Positions 26,513-36,249 of a stretch of 64,000 nucleotides of DNA are shown one piece after another. The stretch's first letter is position 1. Each line of letters opens with the position of its first letter. Under the pieces are notes generated by a model that was not told where the DNA came from, ran no database searches, and saw only the letters and a program-made list of their open reading frames with translations. Both the position numbers and the translations under genes were made by a program. Location of the stretch: positions 1-64,000 of the forward strand of contig CACGGJ010000001.1 in NCBI GenBank assembly GCA_902572515.1, in the 5' to 3' direction. This DNA is from an uncultured Pelagibacteraceae bacterium. Its GTDB lineage: Bacteria > Pseudomonadota > Alphaproteobacteria > Pelagibacterales > Pelagibacteraceae.

Positions 26513-28242
26513 ATATTTTTGAATTATATTTAGATAAAATTAAATCTGTTATTGTTGAACTTAGTAAAAAAAATCAACTTATCGTTCCAGAAAGTTTCAA
26601 TGGTATTAATGCGGAAATACCACCCCCAAAATTTGATTGTGATATTTCAACTAATGTTGCAATGGTTTTATCGAAACTAAACAAAACTTCTCCAATAGAA
26701 TTGGCAGAAAAACTTGCACCAGAAATAAAAAATAGTGACAATCAAATAGAAAACATATCCGTAGCTAAACCTGGTTTTATAAATATTAAATTTAAACCGT
26801 CTTTTTGGTCAAACTTTATTAAAGAAATAATTGATAACGCTGAAAAATTTGGAATCAATGAAAAAGAAAAAAAAAATAATTACTTAGTTGAATTCGTATC
26901 AGCCAACCCAACAGGACCATTGCATGTTGGCCATTGTAGAGGAGCTATTTTAGGTGATGTCATATCTAATGTGTTAATATTTAACAAACACAAGGTTACA
27001 AAAGAGTATTATGTAAATGATTATGGTAATCAAATTATAAATTTTACAAAATCTGTATATTTTAGAATTAGGGAATTAAAATTTAACGAAACATTTCCTC
27101 AAGTTAATCCTGATTTGTATCCAGGAGATTACCTTGTTGATTTTGCAAAAAATATAGTTACGGATAATTCAGATATAAATTTTGATGATTATGAGCAAAT
27201 TAGCGATAAGTTAACAGCTTTATCTATAGAACAGGCGCTACTTTTAATTAAAAAGAACCTTAAGAGTTTAGGAATTAACCATGACAATTTTGTTAGTGAA
27301 AAAAGCATTGTTTTAAACAAGGAAGTAGAAAGTGTAATAAAATTTTTAGAAAAAAATAAATTTGTATATAAAGGAAAAATTAAGGCTCCAGCTAGTGAAG
27401 ACGATAAAAACTGGGTAGAACGAGAACAGTTACTTTTTAAATCTACTGATTTTGGTGACGATAAAGATAGAGCATTGCAAAAATCAGATGGAACATGGAC
27501 TTATTTTGCAAGCGATGTTGCTTATCATAAAAATAAAGTTGATCGTAAATTTGATTATTTAATAAATATTCTTGGTGCAGACCATGCTGGTTATATCAAA
27601 AGAATTTCATCCTCAGTTGAAGCTTTGTCAGGAAAAAAAGATAAATTAATCTGTAAAATTAGTCAGCTTGTAAAATTAATTAAAGATAACAAACCATTTA
27701 AGATGTCTAAACGAAAGGGAGACTACATCACTGTTGATGATTTAATTGAAGAGGTTGGAAAAGACGCAACTAGATTTATCATGCTTAATAGAAGTAGTGA
27801 TGTCGAATTAGATTTTGATTTTGATGCTGTTAAAGAAAAATCAAAGGATAATCCGTTATATTATGTTCAATATTGTTATGCTAGAATTTCATCTGTCTTT
27901 AGACATATTGGTAAAGATTTAAATTCAAACATTGAATTAGATGATTTTAGTTTTGAATATTCAAATAATGAGATCAAAATTTTAAAAAAGATTTCAGAAT
28001 GGCCAAAATGTATCGATTCAGCTAGTTCAAAATTAGAACCACATAGAATACCTGTTTATTTATATGATCTTGCTTCAGAATTTCACTCCTATTGGAATCT
28101 TGGTAAACAAAATCCAGAAAAAAGATTTATTAATGATCAAAAAACAGTTTCACCAGATAAATTAATTTTTTTAAAAGCCATATCTAACGTTGTCAAATCT
28201 GGAATGGATATAGTTGGTGTAGATACACCAGATAAAATGTAA
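26509..28242 (+). CDS. argS: Arginine--tRNA ligase
   Basis: This 577-residue class I synthetase has the N-terminal Add-1 domain (about 1-100), the signature SANPTGPLHVGHCRGAILGD (about 130-150) with HVGH, DYGNQIINF, the SDVAYHKNK region, and the KMSKS-like loop KMSKRKGDY (about 399). The C-terminal DALR anticodon-binding domain contains PLYYVQYCYARISSVFRH. Length is usual. It overlaps dgt by four bases and the next gene by one base (TAATG). Confidence 0.96.
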   Translation: MNIFELYLDKIKSVIVELSKKNQLIVPESFNGINAEIPPPKFDCDISTNVAMVLSKLNKTSPIELAEKLAPEIKNSDNQIENISVAKPGFINIKFKPSFWSNFIKEIIDNAEKFGINEKEKKNNYLVEFVSANPTGPLHVGHCRGAILGDVISNVLIFNKHKVTKEYYVNDYGNQIINFTKSVYFRIRELKFNETFPQVNPDLYPGDYLVDFAKNIVTDNSDINFDDYEQISDKLTALSIEQALLLIKKNLKSLGINHDNFVSEKSIVLNKEVESVIKFLEKNKFVYKGKIKAPASEDDKNWVEREQLLFKSTDFGDDKDRALQKSDGTWTYFASDVAYHKNKVDRKFDYLINILGADHAGYIKRISSSVEALSGKKDKLICKISQLVKLIKDNKPFKMSKRKGDYITVDDLIEEVGKDATRFIMLNRSSDVELDFDFDAVKEKSKDNPLYYVQYCYARISSVFRHIGKDLNSNIELDDFSFEYSNNEIKILKKISEWPKCIDSASSKLEPHRIPVYLYDLASEFHSYWNLGKQNPEKRFINDQKTVSPDKLIFLKAISNVVKSGMDIVGVDTPDKM

Positions 28243-28502
28243 TGCTAAAAGAAATTAAGTATTTAATCTTTATTGTTGTAATTATTTTATTTATTTTTTT
28301 AACTGGTAGATATTATTTTTCAGATGAAAATAAGAAGAAATCATACAGATCTTATAAAAATAATGATGAAAAAATTAAATTATATTCAAAAAATTTACCT
28401 GTTTTGGAAAACGACACACAAAACGTAATAGAATACGTTAAGCAAACAAACAAAAAAAAGAAAAAAAAGTTTAATTTTTGGAAACTTTTAGAGAATGATT
28501 AA
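28242..28502 (+). CDS. Small single-pass membrane protein, unknown function
   Basis: This 86-residue protein has one N-terminal hydrophobic helix (about residues 6-23) followed by a highly charged, lysine-rich tail without recognisable domain. It fills the slot between argS and nagZ where other alphaproteobacteria usually carry a membrane-anchored SPOR-domain protein. It may be a reduced relative that has lost the SPOR domain, though no SPOR-like sequence is visible. Overlaps with both neighbours (1 and 8 bases) support it being translated. Function unknown. Confidence 0.7.
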   Translation: MLKEIKYLIFIVVIILFIFLTGRYYFSDENKKKSYRSYKNNDEKIKLYSKNLPVLENDTQNVIEYVKQTNKKKKKKFNFWKLLEND

Positions 28503-29445
28503 GAATAGAAGAGCTTTTATTGTCGGTCTAAAATCATTAACATTATCAAATAAAGAAATAGCTTTTTTAAAAAAATATAAGCCATGGGGAATTATTTTAT
28601 TTTCAAGAAACATAAATTCAATTGAACAAACTAAAAAATTAACTGATAATATAAAAAAGATATTTAAAGACAAAAAATACCCAATATTAATTGATCAAGA
28701 AGGTGGACGAGTAAATCGATTAAGTAAAATTATTGCATTTGATAATTTAACTTCTGAATATTTTGGTAATTTATTCTTAAAAGATAAGAAAAAATTTAAT
28801 ATTATTTATAAATTATTTATCGATAAGACTTCATATTTGCTTAATTCCATCGGTGTTAACATAAATACGGTTCCTGTTTTAGATCTTCGAGTTAAAGGAG
28901 CTAGCAACATTATTGGTGACAGGTCTTTTTCAAAAAATAAAAAAAATATCTCTAAAATTGGAGACATTTGTATTGATTATTTTCATCAAAATTCCATTGG
29001 GACTGTTATGAAACACATACCAGGGCATGGATTAGCTAAGGTAGATAGTCATAAATTTACTCCAGTCGTTACAAAAAACTCAAATTATTTGAATAAAAAT
29101 GATTTTTTTCCATTTAAGAAAAAACAGAGTTATTTTGCAATGACAGCCCATGTAATATATCGAAGCATCGATAAGCTAAATACAGCTACACACTCTAAAA
29201 AAATTATAAATTTAATTAGAAAAAAAATTGGCTTTAAAAACATTTTAATTTCAGACGATTTATCAATGAAAAGTTTAAAAGATGATTTAAAAACTAATAC
29301 GATTAAAACATTTAGTGCAGGTTGTAATCTTGCTCTTCATTGCAATGGTAAAATGTCTGAAATGAAGGTAGTTGGTGATAATTCACCAAAGGTTAGTAAT
29401 TTTACCATAAAAAAAACATCACTATTTTATAAAATTTTAAGTTAA
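28495..29445 (+). CDS. nagZ: Beta-N-acetylhexosaminidase NagZ
   Basis: This 316-residue cytoplasmic glycoside hydrolase of family 3 removes N-acetylglucosamine from muropeptides during cell-wall recycling. Motifs: WGIILFSRNI, LIDQEGGRVNRL, and the catalytic KHIPGHGLAKVDSH loop (about 178-190) containing the Asp-His dyad of NagZ. The nucleophile is in ILISDDLSM (about 253-261). The ATG overlaps the preceding gene (ATGATTAA). The scpAB genes follow, as in other alphaproteobacteria. Confidence 0.93.
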   Translation: MIKNRRAFIVGLKSLTLSNKEIAFLKKYKPWGIILFSRNINSIEQTKKLTDNIKKIFKDKKYPILIDQEGGRVNRLSKIIAFDNLTSEYFGNLFLKDKKKFNIIYKLFIDKTSYLLNSIGVNINTVPVLDLRVKGASNIIGDRSFSKNKKNISKIGDICIDYFHQNSIGTVMKHIPGHGLAKVDSHKFTPVVTKNSNYLNKNDFFPFKKKQSYFAMTAHVIYRSIDKLNTATHSKKIINLIRKKIGFKNILISDDLSMKSLKDDLKTNTIKTFSAGCNLALHCNGKMSEMKVVGDNSPKVSNFTIKKTSLFYKILS

Positions 29446-29454
29446 TATCTGAGG

Positions 29455-30198
29455 ATGACTATTTCCGATTCTGCATTATTTAATGTTGATATAAATAATT
29501 ATAATGGCCCTCTAGATGTCCTTTTAGATTTAGCTAAAGCTCAAAAAGTAGATCTTGAAGAGATATCAATTACAAAGCTAGCAGATCAATTTCACGATTA
29601 TATTACAAAAGAAAAAGATTTAAATTTAGAAATTGCTTCAGAATATTTATTGATGGCAACTTGGTTAGCATATTTGAAATCTAAACTATTACTTCCGGGA
29701 ACTCCAGAAGAAGAATTTAAAGTTCAAGAAGTTGCTGAAAAATTAAAATTACAACTTAAAAAATTAGAATTGATAAGATTGCTTTCTGAACAAATGCTTA
29801 AACGAAAAAGATTGGGAAGAGAAATTCGATCAAGAGGAATGAAGGGAAATATAAGATCTATTTATAGTACAGAGTATAATTTAAGTTTATTTGAGCTTCT
29901 TAAATCATATTCAACAATTATTATGACTAAAGACTTTCAAAAAATGAATATTCCAAAATTACCTGTATTTACTGCCGAAGATGGAATTAAAACAATAAGA
30001 GAGTTTTTTGGAAAATTAATTGATTGGAAGAAATTAGATGATTTAATTCCTCAAAATTTTAAAAGTAATTCAAAATATAAACGTACGGGTAAAGCAGGTA
30101 TATTTGCTGGATCGTTAGAATTAGTTAAAGAAGGAAATTTAACTATGAAACAAGATAAATTATTTGATGATATTTATATTAAGGAAAATAATGATTAA
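29455..30198 (+). CDS. scpA: Segregation and condensation protein A
   Basis: This 247-residue kleisin bridges the SMC heads with ScpB in chromosome condensation. It opens with the characteristic YNGPLDVLLDLAKAQKVDLEEISITK region (about 17-42), contains EYLLMATWLAYLKSKLLLP, and ends with a small helical domain. GAGG is 5 bases upstream of the start. It overlaps scpB by 8 bases when scpB starts at 30191. Confidence 0.93.
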   Translation: MTISDSALFNVDINNYNGPLDVLLDLAKAQKVDLEEISITKLADQFHDYITKEKDLNLEIASEYLLMATWLAYLKSKLLLPGTPEEEFKVQEVAEKLKLQLKKLELIRLLSEQMLKRKRLGREIRSRGMKGNIRSIYSTEYNLSLFELLKSYSTIIMTKDFQKMNIPKLPVFTAEDGIKTIREFFGKLIDWKKLDDLIPQNFKSNSKYKRTGKAGIFAGSLELVKEGNLTMKQDKLFDDIYIKENND

Positions 30199-30892
30199 AA
30201 AAGAAAAAATTTCAAAAGATAATATTGTTAAATTTCCATCTAAGTTAACTGATTTAGAAAAAGAAATTGAAGCAGTTATTTTTGCTGCTGCTGAACCATT
30301 AGATGTTGATACAATTGAAACTAAAGTTACTAAAAAAGGTAGCGTCTCTAAATCATTAGAAAAGTTGCAGCAAGAATACTCTAAACGTGGAATTAATCTG
30401 GTTTGTATAAAAGAAAAGTGGTCCTTCAGAACTTCTCCTAACTTGTCAAACATCATGTCGCAAGAAAGAACAGTTGAAAAAAAACTTTCTAGAGCTGCTG
30501 TGGAGACTTTAGCCATAATCGTTTATCACCAACCTGTAACTAGAGCAGAGATTGAGGAGATAAGAGGTGTTGCATTTGGAACGAATACTCTTGAAATATT
30601 GATGGAACTCAACTGGGTGAAACCAGGGGGTCGTAAAGATGTACCAGGAAGACCAATTCAGTATGTTACAACAGACGAATTTTTAAGTCATTTTAATCTC
30701 CAAAAATTATCTGATTTACCAACAATAGATGAATTAGGTGCTGCTGGATTAATTGACAGTTCTAGTATTGATAATGCAATTTTTGGAACTGGTAAATTCT
30801 ACAAAGAAAAACAAGAAGAAAAAAAAGAGGATATTTATTCTAATATTGATGAGATGTTAAACAGCACTCTTGATACAGAAGAGAAAGATTAA
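30191..30892 (+). CDS. scpB: Segregation and condensation protein B
   Basis: This protein of about 233 residues has tandem winged-helix domains and dimerises on ScpA. Family motifs: EIEAVIFAAAEPL (about 22-34), AALETL-type LSRAAVETLAIIVYHQPVTRAEIEEIRG (about 100-127) and GRKDVPGRPIQYVTT. I choose ATG 30191, with AAGGA at 30181, giving the overlap ATGATTAA with scpA. A longer frame from 30164 would add nine atypical residues. The C-terminal tail is acidic and variable. Confidence 0.93.
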   Translation: MIKKEKISKDNIVKFPSKLTDLEKEIEAVIFAAAEPLDVDTIETKVTKKGSVSKSLEKLQQEYSKRGINLVCIKEKWSFRTSPNLSNIMSQERTVEKKLSRAAVETLAIIVYHQPVTRAEIEEIRGVAFGTNTLEILMELNWVKPGGRKDVPGRPIQYVTTDEFLSHFNLQKLSDLPTIDELGAAGLIDSSSIDNAIFGTGKFYKEKQEEKKEDIYSNIDEMLNSTLDTEEKD

Positions 30893-30939
30893 CAAAAAAG
30901 TAACTTTTAAATTAACCATAAAAAGGTTATAAGTTTTTC

Positions 30940-31140
30940 ATGAGCATAGGAATTTGGCAAATAGCAATCGTAGTTATATTAGTAGTCTTATTATTTGGAC
31001 GAGGTAAAATCTCTAGTCTGATGGGTGATGTAGCTAAGGGAATTAAAAGTTTCAAAAAAGGAATGGCGTCAGATGTTACTGACGATACAGAGCCAAAAAA
31101 TATATCCGACGAAAATAAAGACTCAGAAAACAAAGATTAA
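30940..31140 (+). CDS. tatA: Sec-independent protein translocase TatA
   Basis: This 66-residue protein has one N-terminal membrane helix ([18 protein letters not shown]), the FGRGK hinge, an amphipathic helix ([18 protein letters not shown]) and a charged tail. It oligomerises to form the Tat passage for folded proteins. It is directly followed by tatB and tatC. The M48 lipoprotein at 47183-48010 is one potential Tat client within this window. Confidence 0.94.
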   Translation: MSIGIWQIAIVVILVVLLFGRGKISSLMGDVAKGIKSFKKGMASDVTDDTEPKNISDENKDSENKD

Positions 31141-31145
31141 ATCAC

Positions 31146-31367
31146 ATGCCTACTATTGGTTGGTTTGAGATATTAATTGTTGTTGGTATTGCAATTGTTG
31201 TTCTTGGTCCTAAAGATTTTCCAATCATGTTAAAGAAAGCAGGTTCTTGGATAGGGACTGCAAAAAGATATGTGAGCAATATTCAAAATGAAGTTTCAAA
31301 TTTAGAGATTGATGAAGAAAAAATTGATAATGAAATAAAAAAAGAAACAAAAAAAGATGAGCAATGA
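31146..31367 (+). CDS. tatB: Sec-independent protein translocase TatB
   Basis: This 73-residue protein starts MPTIGWFEILIVVGIAIVVLGP, with the glutamate in the helix typical of TatB, then the LGPKDFP hinge and an amphipathic helix. It is much shorter than E. coli TatB (171 residues) because the C-terminal tail is missing, as in other streamlined alphaproteobacteria. It binds Tat substrates with TatC. It overlaps tatC by 11 bases. Confidence 0.9.
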   Translation: MPTIGWFEILIVVGIAIVVLGPKDFPIMLKKAGSWIGTAKRYVSNIQNEVSNLEIDEEKIDNEIKKETKKDEQ

Positions 31368-32127
31368 AGAAAATGAAGGTGGATTTGTTAGCCATCTAAC
31401 AGAACTAAGAAAAAGATTAATACATAGTTTTATATTTCTAATAATCTTTTTTGTTATTTGTTACGTATTTGCAGAACACATATATGGTTTTTTAGTTGAT
31501 CCATTTGCTCAAGCTGTAAAAGATGATGGATCTGATAGAAGGCTTATTTTTACAGCCTTACAAGAAACTTTTTTAACTTATATTAAGGTATCTTTTTTCA
31601 CGGCTTTCTTCGTGACTTGTCCATTTATTCTTATGCAAATATGGAAATTTATTGCACCGGGTTTATACAAACATGAGAAAGTCGCTATACTTCCATATCT
31701 TATATTAACACCTATACTTTTCTTTTTAGGAGGTATGCTTGTTTACTATTTGATAATGCCTCTAGCTATTAAATTCTTTTTATCATTTGAAAGCACAGGG
31801 ATTTCTACAAGTTTACCGATTCAATTAGAAGCTAAAGTAAATGAATACTTGTCACTTGTTATGAAGTTAATTTTTGCCTTTGGAATAAGTTTCCAACTAC
31901 CCATAGTCTTAAGTTTGTTAGCAAGAATAGGTGTTGTTGACAGTCAATTTTTAAAAGAAAGAAGAAAGTATGTGGTAATAATTATATTTGCTGCAGCTGC
32001 ATTACTTACACCACCAGATCCAATTACTCAAATAGGTTTAGCAATTCCATTATTAATTTTATATGAATTATCAATATTTTCAGTAAAATTTATAGAAAAC
32101 AAAAATTTAGAAAAAACTGATGCATAA
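31357..32127 (+). CDS. tatC: Sec-independent protein translocase TatC
   Basis: This 256-residue protein with six membrane helices recognises twin-arginine signals. Motifs: FVSHLTELRKRLIHSFIFL (9-28), TALQETFLTYIKVSFF (about 66-81), QIWKFIAPGLYKHEK and the late FAAAALLTPPDPITQ (about 207-222). Its stop overlaps serS by 8 bases. Together with tatA and tatB it completes a minimal Tat system. Confidence 0.95.
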   Translation: MSNEENEGGFVSHLTELRKRLIHSFIFLIIFFVICYVFAEHIYGFLVDPFAQAVKDDGSDRRLIFTALQETFLTYIKVSFFTAFFVTCPFILMQIWKFIAPGLYKHEKVAILPYLILTPILFFLGGMLVYYLIMPLAIKFFLSFESTGISTSLPIQLEAKVNEYLSLVMKLIFAFGISFQLPIVLSLLARIGVVDSQFLKERRKYVVIIIFAAAALLTPPDPITQIGLAIPLLILYELSIFSVKFIENKNLEKTDA

Positions 32128-33379
32128 TTTAAAAGAAATTAGAAAAGATTTTTCAAAATTTGAAAAAGATCTTGAAAAACGTTCAGTTAAAATTGATTTT
32201 AATAATTTAAAAAAGCTTGATGAGTTAAATAGAGATTTAATTCAAAAGAAAGAAAACTTAGAAAAAGAAAAAAAAGATATTTCAAAATCTAAAGATGAAA
32301 GTTTATTCAAAAAATCTAAAGAAATATCTACTGAATTAGAGAAGATTTCTGAGCAACAAAAAAATACTAAAATTGATTTAGATAATATTTTATCAAGTAT
32401 ACCAAATATACCTCATAAAGATGTTCCAAATGGCAATGATGAAAATGATAATGTAGAAGTTTTAAAAGCCGGAAAAGTACCAGAGTTTGATTTTAAGCCC
32501 AAGTCTCATTATGAACTTGGTGAAAATTTAGGTATGCTTGATTTTGATCTTGCAACAAAAACAACTGGATCAAGATTTGTATTTGTTAAAAAAGAGTTAG
32601 CATTACTGGAAAGAGCATTATCTAACTTTATGTTAGACACCCATATTATTCAAAATGGTTATCAAGAGATTTCACCTCCATTAATTGCTTCTGATAATAC
32701 TATGTATGGAACAGGCCAATTACCAAAATTTGAAAATGATCAATTTGAAATAAAATTTGATCAAGGATCCGATAGAAAATTTTTAATTCCAACAGCTGAA
32801 GTAATTTTAACAAACATTGTTAAAGATAAAATTGTTGACCAAAAAGATTTACCAATGAGATTTGTTGCCTCAACCCCATGTTTTAGAAAAGAAGCTGGCA
32901 GTTATGGAAAAGATACCAAAGGAATGATTAGACAACATCAATTTTATAAAGTTGAGATGGTCAGTATTGTTGAAAAAGAAAATTGTCTTGAAGAATTAGA
33001 GCGAATGACAAACTGTGCAACAGATATTCTGGATAAGCTAGAGTTACCTTATAGAAAAGTAATTTTATGTTCAGGTGATATGGGTTTTAGTGCAGAAAAA
33101 ACCTATGATATTGAAGTTTGGTTGCCATCAGAAAACAAGTATCGTGAAATTTCATCATGCTCTTCTTGTTCATCATTTCAAGCACAAAGAATGAAATCAA
33201 GATATAAAAATAAAAACAAGGAAACTGTTTTTGTTGGAACATTAAATGGAAGTGGTTTAGCAGTGGGTAGAACTTTAATTGCTGTACTAGAAAACTATCA
33301 ACAAATAGATGGTTCGATTATTATTCCCAAGGTACTGCGACCGTATATGAATAATTTGGAATTGATTTCAGCTAAATAA
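32120..33379 (+). CDS. serS: Serine--tRNA ligase
   Basis: This 419-residue class II synthetase has the N-terminal tRNA-binding coiled coil (about residues 25-100, lysine-rich). The catalytic core has motif 1 around YQEISPPLI, motif 2 TPCFRKEAGSYGKDTKGMIRQHQFYKVEM (about 253-282) and motif 3 LNGSGLAVGRTLIAVLENYQ (about 374-393). Length is usual. It is the last gene of the dgt-to-serS run; a 55-base gap precedes yajC. Confidence 0.96.
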   Translation: MHNLKEIRKDFSKFEKDLEKRSVKIDFNNLKKLDELNRDLIQKKENLEKEKKDISKSKDESLFKKSKEISTELEKISEQQKNTKIDLDNILSSIPNIPHKDVPNGNDENDNVEVLKAGKVPEFDFKPKSHYELGENLGMLDFDLATKTTGSRFVFVKKELALLERALSNFMLDTHIIQNGYQEISPPLIASDNTMYGTGQLPKFENDQFEIKFDQGSDRKFLIPTAEVILTNIVKDKIVDQKDLPMRFVASTPCFRKEAGSYGKDTKGMIRQHQFYKVEMVSIVEKENCLEELERMTNCATDILDKLELPYRKVILCSGDMGFSAEKTYDIEVWLPSENKYREISSCSSCSSFQAQRMKSRYKNKNKETVFVGTLNGSGLAVGRTLIAVLENYQQIDGSIIIPKVLRPYMNNLELISAK

Positions 33380-33434
33380 AGTTGTTTTAATTACATAGAT
33401 AGTATAAGTATTCACATAATTTATAAGGAGATTT

Positions 33435-33728
33435 ATGGAAGGCTCAGGAATAGGACAATTTATACCGTTAATTTTAATATTTGTTATTTTTTATTTTTTC
33501 TTAATCAGACCACAGCAAAAAAAAGTTAAAGAGCACAAAGCAATGGTTGAAAGTCTTAAGAGAGGTGACAAAGTTGTTACTTCTGGTGGAATTACAGGTA
33601 CAGTTGAGAGACTTATAGACAATGATAAAGTTGAAGTAGAAATTGCTGAAAACGTAAAGGTTGAGATAGTTAAATCAACTGGTATTCAAAGTCTTGTCAA
33701 TACAAATACTCAAGAAGTTAAAAAATAA
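33435..33728 (+). CDS. yajC: Preprotein translocase accessory subunit YajC
   Basis: This 97-residue protein has one membrane helix (LILIFVIFYFFLIRP), the family motif RPQQKKVKEHK, and a soluble part with LKRGDKVVTSGGITGTV. It associates with SecDF. AAGGAG at 33425-33430 gives a good ribosome site. It is the first gene of yajC-secD-secF, the common arrangement. Confidence 0.94.
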   Translation: MEGSGIGQFIPLILIFVIFYFFLIRPQQKKVKEHKAMVESLKRGDKVVTSGGITGTVERLIDNDKVEVEIAENVKVEIVKSTGIQSLVNTNTQEVKK

Positions 33729-33742
33729 TTATTTTTAGTTAA

Positions 33743-35296
33743 GTGCTTTATTTCTCTAAGTTAAGAATTTTATTTATAACTCTTTTTTCAGTTTTATTTA
33801 TTTTAATTGCTTCATCAAATCTTTTTAAATTTGATGATAATTTTTTTGATAAAAAAATTAATCTAGGATTAGATCTTCAGGGTGGATCATATCTATTACT
33901 TGAAATTGATAATGAACCTGTAATTGAACAAAAACTACAAAACTTAACAACAACAATCAGAAATTACTTCAAAGAAAAAAATATTAAGATCAACAATATA
34001 AAGATAGAAAATCAAAATATTTTTTTTAATGTAATAGAAAATGATAAGCAATCTGTCTTAGATGTTTTTCAGGATGAAAATAGTGATCTTAACCCTTATT
34101 ACCCAAGATTTAAATCTCATCAGTTAGAAATTGAAGATACAGGGTTAAATTTTAAAGTTAATTTTTCAAGACAAGGTTTAATTAAACTCAAAACTTCTTC
34201 ACAAGATCAAGCTATAGAAATAGTTAGAAGAAGAGTAGATGAGGTTGGAACTAATGAGCCTAACATACTTAAAAGGGGTAATAACAGAATTTTAGTAGAG
34301 CTTCCTGGATTAGATGATCCGATGAGAATAAAATCATTGCTTGGTAAAACCGCAAACCTTACTTTTCGATTTGTAACAAATGACGAAAATGATCGTTTTG
34401 GAGTTGAAAAGTTAAAATTTGAAGATGGTTTAGAAGAAGCCACAGTTAGTAAAAGAATTATAATAAGTGGTGAAAATTTACTTGATGCTCAACCAAAAAT
34501 GGATACTCAAGCTAACCAAACAATTGTTTCATTTACTTTAGATAGAGTAGGTGCAAAAAGGTTTGGTAAGGCAACTTCAACTGGAATTGGAAAGCAATTA
34601 GCAATTGTCTTAGATGGTAAAATTATTAGTGCCCCCGTAGTTAGAGACACGATTGCCAGTGGATCTGGTCAAATAAGTGGTGGCTTTACATTTCAAACAG
34701 CAACTGATCTAGCTTTATTATTAAGATCAGGAGCATTACCAGCACCATTAGAAATAATTGAAGAAAGAACAGTGGGACCAGATCTTGGACAAGACTCAAT
34801 TAATGCAGGAATGATTGCCTTAGCAATAGGTTTTATGTTGGTAATAATTTTTATGTTCGTAAAATATAAAATTTTTGGATTAATTACCAATGTAACACTA
34901 ATAGTTAATTTGTTTATTCTTTTGGGTGTTTTAACTTTATTTGAAGCTACTTTAACTTTACCTGGTATTGCAGGGATTATTCTAACTGTAGGTATGGCAG
35001 TTGATGCAAATGTTTTAATTTTTGAGAGAATTAAAGAGGAACTAAAAGATGAGACTAATAATATTTTAGCTTTTGATGGTGGTTATACCAAATCAAGAAC
35101 AGCAATTTTAGATGCCAATATTACTACATTATTAGCTGCAATCATTTTATTTTTTATGGGCTCAGGTCCAGTCAAAGGTTTTGCTGTAACTTTAGGAGTT
35201 GGAATATTTACAACACTATTTTCAGTTTATTTTATAGCAAGATTATTCACTAGTATTTATGTATCAAGAAATAAAAATAAGGAAAAATTAATTTAA
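33743..35296 (+). CDS. secD: Protein translocase subunit SecD
   Basis: This 517-residue RND-family membrane protein uses the proton gradient to help complete Sec export. It has an N-terminal helix, the motif INLGLDLQGGSYLLLEI (about 40-56), a large periplasmic domain, and then the membrane bundle with PLEIIEERTVGPDLG, DANVLIFERIKEE and MGSGPVKGFAVTLGVGI. The start is a GTG 14 bases after yajC. The stop overlaps secF (TAATG). Confidence 0.95.
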   Translation: MLYFSKLRILFITLFSVLFILIASSNLFKFDDNFFDKKINLGLDLQGGSYLLLEIDNEPVIEQKLQNLTTTIRNYFKEKNIKINNIKIENQNIFFNVIENDKQSVLDVFQDENSDLNPYYPRFKSHQLEIEDTGLNFKVNFSRQGLIKLKTSSQDQAIEIVRRRVDEVGTNEPNILKRGNNRILVELPGLDDPMRIKSLLGKTANLTFRFVTNDENDRFGVEKLKFEDGLEEATVSKRIIISGENLLDAQPKMDTQANQTIVSFTLDRVGAKRFGKATSTGIGKQLAIVLDGKIISAPVVRDTIASGSGQISGGFTFQTATDLALLLRSGALPAPLEIIEERTVGPDLGQDSINAGMIALAIGFMLVIIFMFVKYKIFGLITNVTLIVNLFILLGVLTLFEATLTLPGIAGIILTVGMAVDANVLIFERIKEELKDETNNILAFDGGYTKSRTAILDANITTLLAAIILFFMGSGPVKGFAVTLGVGIFTTLFSVYFIARLFTSIYVSRNKNKEKLI

Positions 35297-36195
35297 TGAT
35301 TGCTTTTAATAAATATTATAATCACTTTAATTTACTATCATCAGTTTTGATTGTTGTTTCATTATTATTGTTAATATTTAAAGGGCTTAATTTTGGGATA
35401 GACTTCAAAGGTGGTACATTAATTGAACTAAGAGCCTCAGACTCAAAAATAAATGTTAGTTCATTAAGAGATAGATTTAATCAAATGGACCTAGGAGATG
35501 TTTCGGTAAAGAAATTTGGTAATGATACTGATTTTTTAGTGAAATTTGAAAATAAAGACAATAAGAAGAACATTATTGAAGAAATTAAAGCTAACTTAGA
35601 TAAATCTTTTGGAAACAATTATGATTTTAGAAGAGTTGAAAATGTTGGTCCTAAAGTTAGTGCCGAATTATTAAAATCTGGGGTAATAGCAATTTCATTG
35701 TCATTAGCATTGATGTTGATTTACATTTGGATTAGATTTGAATGGCAATTTAGTCTAGGCGCAATTCTAGCTTTATTCCATGATGTAATTGTAACACTGG
35801 GAGTTTTTTCACTATTTAGTTTTGAAATAAATTTATCAATTATAGCAGCTGTATTAACAATAGTAGGATACTCAATGAATGATACAGTGGTCATTTTCGA
35901 TCGTGTGAGAGAAAATCTAAGAAAATATTCAGATATTAAAATTTTTGAATTAACAAATATTTCAATTAATGAAACTTTATCAAGAACAATCATAACATCT
36001 GCAACCACTTTACTAGCTTTATTAGCTATATATTTTTTTGGTGGAGAGATACTTAAAGGATTTTCACTTGCTATGATATTAGGTGTCGTTTTTGGAACTT
36101 ATTCTTCAATTTATATAGCGAATACTGTTCTAGTGAGATTAAGAGTTTCTCAAAAAACAGTTTTAAGAGAAGACGATCAAAATAAATTGAATTAA
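35296..36195 (+). CDS. secF: Protein translocase subunit SecF
   Basis: This 299-residue partner of SecD has six membrane helices. Motifs: FGIDFKGGTLIELR (about 33-46), RRVENVGPKVSAELLKSG (about 115-132), YSMNDTVVIFDRVREN (about 192-207) and the late TSATTLLALLAIYFFGGE. Its translation start is coupled to secD. The downstream gene has its own promoter. Confidence 0.95.
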   Translation: MIAFNKYYNHFNLLSSVLIVVSLLLLIFKGLNFGIDFKGGTLIELRASDSKINVSSLRDRFNQMDLGDVSVKKFGNDTDFLVKFENKDNKKNIIEEIKANLDKSFGNNYDFRRVENVGPKVSAELLKSGVIAISLSLALMLIYIWIRFEWQFSLGAILALFHDVIVTLGVFSLFSFEINLSIIAAVLTIVGYSMNDTVVIFDRVRENLRKYSDIKIFELTNISINETLSRTIITSATTLLALLAIYFFGGEILKGFSLAMILGVVFGTYSSIYIANTVLVRLRVSQKTVLREDDQNKLN

Positions 36196-36214
36196 TCATT
36201 AAAATATTTAAAAT

Positions 36215-36243
36215 TTCACTATATTATTTCAAAGTATTATAAT
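36215..36243 (+). promoter_or_regulatory. Promoter of the acetoacetyl-CoA synthetase gene
   Basis: A -35-like TTCACT (36215-36220) is separated by 17 bases from a consensus TATAAT (36238-36243). The ATG at 36250 follows 6 bases later, so transcription would start on the start codon (leaderless), and no Shine-Dalgarno is present. A second in-frame ATG lies at 36256. Confidence 0.65.
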
Positions 36244-36249
36244 TATTTT

